Part shown: positions 59,570 to 64,000 of the stretch, in pieces | Layout of the letters: each line of letters starts with the position of its first letter | Position numbering within the stretch: the stretch's first letter is position 1 | From: Oscillospiraceae bacterium | GTDB taxonomy: Bacteria; Bacillota; Clostridia; Oscillospirales; Ruminococcaceae | Assembly (NCBI GenBank): GCA_020024615.1 | Contig: JAHHTP010000002.1 | Location: 1-64,000 of the forward strand | Length of the DNA stretch: 64,000 bases | Reading direction: 5' to 3' | The notes under the pieces: generated by a model | The model's database searches: none | Seen by the model: only the letters and a program-made list of their open reading frames with translations | Told to the model about the DNA's origin: nothing | Translations under genes and position numbers: made by a program

Positions 59570-62500
59570 TTATCCTTTCCTGTCCGCTTCCATTGCGGCA
59601 TGGTCTAATTTCAGCAATTTGGAAACGCCCGCCTCCTGCATTGTAACACCATACATACAATCTGCCTGTTCCATTGTACCGCGTCGATGCGTAATCAGAA
59701 TAAACTGCGTTTGATCGCTCATTCGGTGCAGATACTGCGCATAACGGTTGACATTAACATCATCTAATGCAGCCTCAATCTCGTCCAACACGCAGAACGG
59801 AGATGGTTTGACTGACAATAACGCAAAATACAAAATAATCGCGATAAACGATTTTTCGCCACCCGAAAGAAGCGAAATCTTTTTAACCACCTTACCTGGC
59901 GGTTGTACAAATATATCAATACCACAGTTTAAAACATCCTGCGGATCGGTCAGGCTCAAATGCGCACTGCCACCGCCGAATAATTCGGTAAAGATTCTGC
60001 CAAAATGTGCATTAATCTGCTTAAACCCTTCCACAAAACGCTTTTCCATCTTTTCCGTCAATTCTATAATCAGCTGATTCAACGTTTTTTTCGATTGTTC
60101 AATGTCAGACAACTGCGTATCCAGCATTGCTTTTCGCCCAGATACTTCCTCGTATTCCTCAATTGCGGAGAGATTGACCGATCCAAGGTCTTTTATGTTA
60201 CTTTTGATTGCCGCAAGTTTCTGCTTGGAATCCTGATAGGAAAGTCCTGTGAAATCGCGCTCCAGTGCTTCACTTCTTGTAATCTCATATTCATCATACA
60301 AATGTTTGATGATCTCATCATAAGCCTGCTGTTTAAATGTAAGCTGCTCTCTTACGCGTTCTGTTTTCTGCTTACAGCGTTCACAGCAAATGGAAGTTTC
60401 CTTCTCCTGTGTACGCATATCTGTAATTTTTTTCTCAGTTTGCTGGCGTCTTTCGATCAGTTTATTTTCTTTCTTCAGAAGTTGTTCTTTTTGCAGCGTA
60501 TTTTGTTTAATTTCCTGTGCTTGCAATTTCTGCTGCTCCACAAACTGCTCGTTTTTCTGCTGCAAACCTGCAATTTGCTGCTTCTTCTGATTGAGTACAA
60601 ATTCGTCCGAACTCTGTGTCTGTGTCAGATGTTTCATCTCTGCTTCCAATGCAGTGATATCTTTCTGCACCGAAAGTTCCTGCAGTGATAACTCCGAAAT
60701 CTCTTTTGACAAAAATTCCTGACTGCGACTTAACTGGTCTCCCTGCTCATCTGCACCAGCAGCAAGCCTTTTCTGCTGCTTCATCTCGTTTTGCAAGGAC
60801 AAAACCGCTGCATCAATGTCGTTGAGTAGAACATTTCGCTGCTGTATCCTCTGATCCAGTTTCTGCAATTCCTCTTTCTGTGAAGATAAAAACTGCTTCT
60901 CCTGTGCCAATGTATAATCCAGTCGACCACATTCACTCTGCGCACGCATAATATCCTCAGACAATAGAACTTTTTCCTGCTGTAATTCAGAAAATTCTTC
61001 TTTGGTCTGGAGTAAATCCGCTTCGGCATTCTGTTGCTGAATGCCGAGTTCTTCCAGCCGCCTACCATAATCCATAATTTCCGCCTGCAATGTCTGTATG
61101 TGATTTTTCCGGCTCAATGACGAACTGGTCACCGCTTTGGAACCACCAGTATAGGTACCACCGGCATTGATAACCTGACCATCCAGTGTTACAATTCTGA
61201 ATTTATACTGATACTTTCTAGCGGTAACCGATGCGTTTTCAATATCATCCATAACCACAATTTTTCCCAGTAGGAAATGAACGATACGCTCAAATTTCTG
61301 ATCATATTCCACCAATTCATCTGCCATGCCGATATAGCCGGTTTCATCTTCAATGCGCTGTGGCTTGAATCGATTGCCTTTTACCGAAGTAAGTGGCATA
61401 AAGGTTGCTCTACCCTTGTCACGCTGCTTCAAAAAGCGAATGGCATCCTTTGCGGTCTGTTCATTGGCAACCACAATATTCTGCAAAGTGAATCCAAGCG
61501 CTGTTTCCACCGCAGTCGTGTATGCCTCTTTCGAGTTAATCAGCTGTGCAACCGCACCGTAAATTCCTGAAAGTTCCCGATTTTTTACCGCATTCAATAC
61601 AGCTTTTACCGCACCAGAATAGCCTTCCATATTCTGTTCCATGCTGCGCAGCATGGAAAGCTGCTGTTCATCGCCTTTTTTTCGTAAACGCAAACTCTGT
61701 GCCGCCTCAGTCAGTGCTTTTGCCTTTTCTTCCCGCTTCTGCAAACGCATCTGCATTCCCTGTATCATATTGCCCTGCTCGGATAATTTTTCCTGCATCA
61801 GCATCAAAGCATCATTTGCCTGTACTTTTTCTTCCTGATACAGCTTCCACGCCTTTTCATGCTCTGTATGTTGGTATTCCAGCTGTGTTTTTCTCTTTTC
61901 ATCCTGCGACAGATTATCCTTTTCACTCGTAGCACGCACTTCGCATTCGGTCAGTTTCAGCTGCAATGCCGCAACATCCGCCAATAATTTCTGCAAAGAT
62001 TCTGACTGTTCCTTTGCTCTGCCAGAAATTTCTTGCAACTGTGTCTTTTTATCTGCAATCTTTTCCTGATGCAGCGATAATTTTTCCACCAATCCAGAAT
62101 GTAACACCTGTTTGGTAGCCAGTTTCTCCTGTGCCATCAGCAATAATGCATTCTGCTGATCGGATTCCTTTTGCAAACGCTCAATTTCTTGTAAATTATG
62201 CTGCATCTCATTTTTGGAAACCGCCTCTGCTTTCACCGCTTCGGTCAATTCTTCCTCCAACTTTGCACGCCTATTTCTGCTTTCATCAATGGCAACCGCA
62301 TCATTCTGCATCTGCTCATACGCTTGTTCCAGCAAAAACTGTAACCGGTTGGACTCTCTGCAAGCTTCATCATATTCTTTCTGACAAGCAGCGATCTGCA
62401 CATTCTGCTCATTCAACTGTTCTTTCAGCTCATTTAACTCCGAAACCGACACGAATACATCATGCTGCTCTTTCTGTCTAGACAATTCCAGAAACTGCTT

Positions 62501-63136
62501 TGCCTTTTCCGACTGCTTCTGCAACGGCTCGATTCTGGCATTCAATTCACTTAAAATATCATTCAGACGCAGCAAATTTTCTTCAGCTTTGGCAAGATCA
62601 CGCTGTGCTTCTTCTTTGTGATAGCGAAACTTTGAAATACCGGATGCTGTTTCAAACAGATCACGGCGTTCAGTGGATTTAGCACTCACAATCTCCTCAA
62701 TTCGGCCCTGACCAATCATAGAAAATCCGTCACGACCCAAACCAGTGTCCATAAACAGTTCGTACACATCTTTTAAGCGCACCGGTTTCCCATTAATGGA
62801 AAATTCGCTATCACCATGACGATAATATTTTCTGGTTACACTAACCAAATCCGCATCGCAGGCAAGCAGGCGATCTTTATTTTCCAAATTCAGCGTAACC
62901 GAAGCATATCCCTGCGATTTACGCTGTTTGCTGCCGGCAAAAACGACATCTTCCATCTTTTCACCGCGCAGTGTTTTACTCGACTGCTCTCCCAAAACCC
63001 AGCGAATTGCATCACTGATGTTGCTTTTTCCCGAACCATTAGGCCCGACAACGGCGGTTAATCCGCTGTCAAAGGTGACTGTGGTTTTATCCGGGAACGA
63101 CTTAAAGCCTTGCAGCACCAAAGATTCCAGTTTCAT
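59570..63136 (-). CDS. smc: Chromosome partition protein SMC
   Basis: 1188 aa, full length. N-terminal Walker A VVGPNGSGKSNISDAIRW near 29-46, long coiled coils (about 165-510 and 665-1015), hinge (about 515-660, with GYSGAVKAVL and GRATFMPL), and the C-terminal signature LLSGGEKSFIAI plus Walker B FCVLDEIEAALDD. It organises the chromosome with ScpA/ScpB, which are not in the window. The start ATG overlaps the radical SAM stop (63133-63136), and the ftsY start follows within 5 bp. Confidence 0.97.
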   Translation of the reverse strand: MKLESLVLQGFKSFPDKTTVTFDSGLTAVVGPNGSGKSNISDAIRWVLGEQSSKTLRGEKMEDVVFAGSKQRKSQGYASVTLNLENKDRLLACDADLVSVTRKYYRHGDSEFSINGKPVRLKDVYELFMDTGLGRDGFSMIGQGRIEEIVSAKSTERRDLFETASGISKFRYHKEEAQRDLAKAEENLLRLNDILSELNARIEPLQKQSEKAKQFLELSRQKEQHDVFVSVSELNELKEQLNEQNVQIAACQKEYDEACRESNRLQFLLEQAYEQMQNDAVAIDESRNRRAKLEEELTEAVKAEAVSKNEMQHNLQEIERLQKESDQQNALLLMAQEKLATKQVLHSGLVEKLSLHQEKIADKKTQLQEISGRAKEQSESLQKLLADVAALQLKLTECEVRATSEKDNLSQDEKRKTQLEYQHTEHEKAWKLYQEEKVQANDALMLMQEKLSEQGNMIQGMQMRLQKREEKAKALTEAAQSLRLRKKGDEQQLSMLRSMEQNMEGYSGAVKAVLNAVKNRELSGIYGAVAQLINSKEAYTTAVETALGFTLQNIVVANEQTAKDAIRFLKQRDKGRATFMPLTSVKGNRFKPQRIEDETGYIGMADELVEYDQKFERIVHFLLGKIVVMDDIENASVTARKYQYKFRIVTLDGQVINAGGTYTGGSKAVTSSSLSRKNHIQTLQAEIMDYGRRLEELGIQQQNAEADLLQTKEEFSELQQEKVLLSEDIMRAQSECGRLDYTLAQEKQFLSSQKEELQKLDQRIQQRNVLLNDIDAAVLSLQNEMKQQKRLAAGADEQGDQLSRSQEFLSKEISELSLQELSVQKDITALEAEMKHLTQTQSSDEFVLNQKKQQIAGLQQKNEQFVEQQKLQAQEIKQNTLQKEQLLKKENKLIERRQQTEKKITDMRTQEKETSICCERCKQKTERVREQLTFKQQAYDEIIKHLYDEYEITRSEALERDFTGLSYQDSKQKLAAIKSNIKDLGSVNLSAIEEYEEVSGRKAMLDTQLSDIEQSKKTLNQLIIELTEKMEKRFVEGFKQINAHFGRIFTELFGGGSAHLSLTDPQDVLNCGIDIFVQPPGKVVKKISLLSGGEKSFIAIILYFALLSVKPSPFCVLDEIEAALDDVNVNRYAQYLHRMSDQTQFILITHRRGTMEQADCMYGVTMQEAGVSKLLKLDHAAMEADRKG

Positions 63137-64000
63137 GTAATCTGATTCCTTTCTATTATTATGCTAATATCCGTATGCCCTTTTATATGCAGGCGGTAAC
63201 CTTTATCCGCAAAATACAATAAATTCTCTCTTTTCTGTCCAACCGCCTTGGAAATATCCGCCTGCGGCACAAATAAAAGATAATCCCCCTGCGGTTGTTC
63301 TGACAACAATGTTTCTATCTTCCGGCGGTAGATTCTGCTTTCACACAATTCCCGGAATGCCGGATGATAAATTCCGCCTGTCATCTGTTCTTCCACTTCA
63401 TTGGAAGCATGTAGCCCGACTTTAATCAGCCTGATACCAGCCGCCTGAAATTTTTCTATCCATTCGGCAGTAAAAGAAACCGCTTCCTGAATTCCCATCG
63501 GGCAATATTCTCCGCTTTGCAGCAAGGCATCAAGCTTTGTCCCTTTCAATACTACCGTTGGATAAATCCGCAATGTATCCGGACGCAGCGACAAAATCGT
63601 TTCTGCCGTGTGATATAAACTTTCTTTACTTTCTCCATACAATCCAATCATCATCTGAAGCCCTAAAGAAAATTTATATGGTTCACTTCGAATCAACTTG
63701 ACCGCATCCAGCGCATCCTGCATGGTATGTCCTCGCTCATTCAGCGCAAGAACACGATCATCCAGGCTCTGCACCCCAAGTTCGATTGCGATTACACCGT
63801 ATTGCTGCAAAACGTCCAGAATCTCAGCAGAAATCGCATCTGGGCGAGTCGAAAGCCGGATACCGGAAAATCCATTTTCACCTAAAAACGGCTGACAGAC
63901 CGAAAGATATTCCACCATCAGGTTTCTGTCGATTGCCGTAAAGCTCCCACCAAAAAATGCAATCTCAGTATACTTTCTTGCAGCGGGATCGGTAATCTGT
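63133..64000 (-). CDS. Radical SAM protein, Elp3-like (5' part cut off)
   Basis: The frame runs off the window edge; 288 codons are visible, reading through IAFFGGSFTAIDRNLMVEYL with no stop. The visible part has GIRLSTRPDAIS near the start and ELGVQSLDDRVLALNERGHT, LQMMIGLYGES and RIYPTVVLKGT, the radical SAM TIM-barrel plus an oxygen-independent YhcC/Elp3-type pattern without an acetyltransferase domain. The CxxxCxxC cluster loop would lie outside. In Clostridia a gene of this kind sits between rnc and smc. Substrate unknown. Confidence 0.85.
   Translation of the reverse strand, partial: QITDPAARKYTEIAFFGGSFTAIDRNLMVEYLSVCQPFLGENGFSGIRLSTRPDAISAEILDVLQQYGVIAIELGVQSLDDRVLALNERGHTMQDALDAVKLIRSEPYKFSLGLQMMIGLYGESKESLYHTAETILSLRPDTLRIYPTVVLKGTKLDALLQSGEYCPMGIQEAVSFTAEWIEKFQAAGIRLIKVGLHASNEVEEQMTGGIYHPAFRELCESRIYRRKIETLLSEQPQGDYLLFVPQADISKAVGQKRENLLYFADKGYRLHIKGHTDISIIIERNQIT

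Noticed and set aside
1-64000. CRISPR arrays, insertion sequences, prophage or integrase
   Set aside because: No regularly spaced repeats, transposase, recombinase or terminal inverted repeats were seen.

Overview
This 64 kb window reads as ordinary core chromosome of a low-to-mid GC, Gram-positive anaerobe of the class Clostridia, probably Oscillospirales/Ruminococcaceae-like. The evidence is a GTP-type PEP carboxykinase, a split transketolase, a ribosomal protein L27 precursor with its Prp protease gene, Mini-ribonuclease III, the sepF/ylmH/divIVA/lspA division cluster, a UPF0735 ACT protein, YlbF and a CD1247-like acidic zinc-ribbon protein. Genus is not determinable by eye. Promoters are SigA-like (TTGACA-17-TATAAT) and many genes have textbook intrinsic terminators. 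I see no prophage, insertion sequence, CRISPR array, integrase or resistance island.

Layout. 1-8.7 kb (mostly + strand): tRNA-Ser, a probable independent small RNA on the minus strand, rpsO and pnp with structured leaders, an MFS transporter, a DEDDh exonuclease (minus), then yfcE-yaaA-GH18-Gfo/Idh. 8.8-21.5 kb: GTP-PEPCK, free-methionine-R-sulfoxide reductase, a small membrane protein, tRNA-Lys, secDF, a GNAT and an AI-2E-type permease, YebC, an unrecognised 53-aa protein, YitT, and the block rplU-prp-rpmA-obgE-mrnC. 21.5-22.8 kb is the only degenerate stretch: an unassigned minus-strand transcription unit, a short upstream ORF and a decayed MATE transporter gene. 22.9-34 kb: degV, the ACT-hom-thrB-lysC threonine/aspartate-family operon, a sodium:amino-acid symporter, YesL-like and other membrane proteins, yajC and the split transketolase.

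33.9-47.8 kb (all minus strand) joins envelope and division genes (HlyD-like adaptor, PLP-binding YggS, SepF, YlmH, DivIVA, LspA, RluD-type synthase) to hfq and to a tRNA-modification and mismatch-repair run (miaB-ylbF-mutS-mutL-miaA). 47.8-52 kb holds two proteins of unclear role, efp, aroQ, an AP-endonuclease-like protein, YqeG and rpsU. 52.1-64 kb is one long tightly packed operon: radical SAM protein (cut by the window edge)-smc-ftsY-XTPase-yhbY-nadD-yqeK-LCP protein-rsfS-leuS, coupling chromosome organisation, protein targeting, NAD synthesis, wall-polymer attachment and translation.

The least explained items are the structured minus-strand RNA at 228-371, the promoter-to-terminator unit at 21505-21962, the coupled upstream ORF before the dead MATE gene, the cysteine-rich YlbF tail, and in-frame minisatellites in DivIVA and the LCP protein. 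No clearly new multi-gene system is visible. All calls come from reading the sequence; no database search was run.
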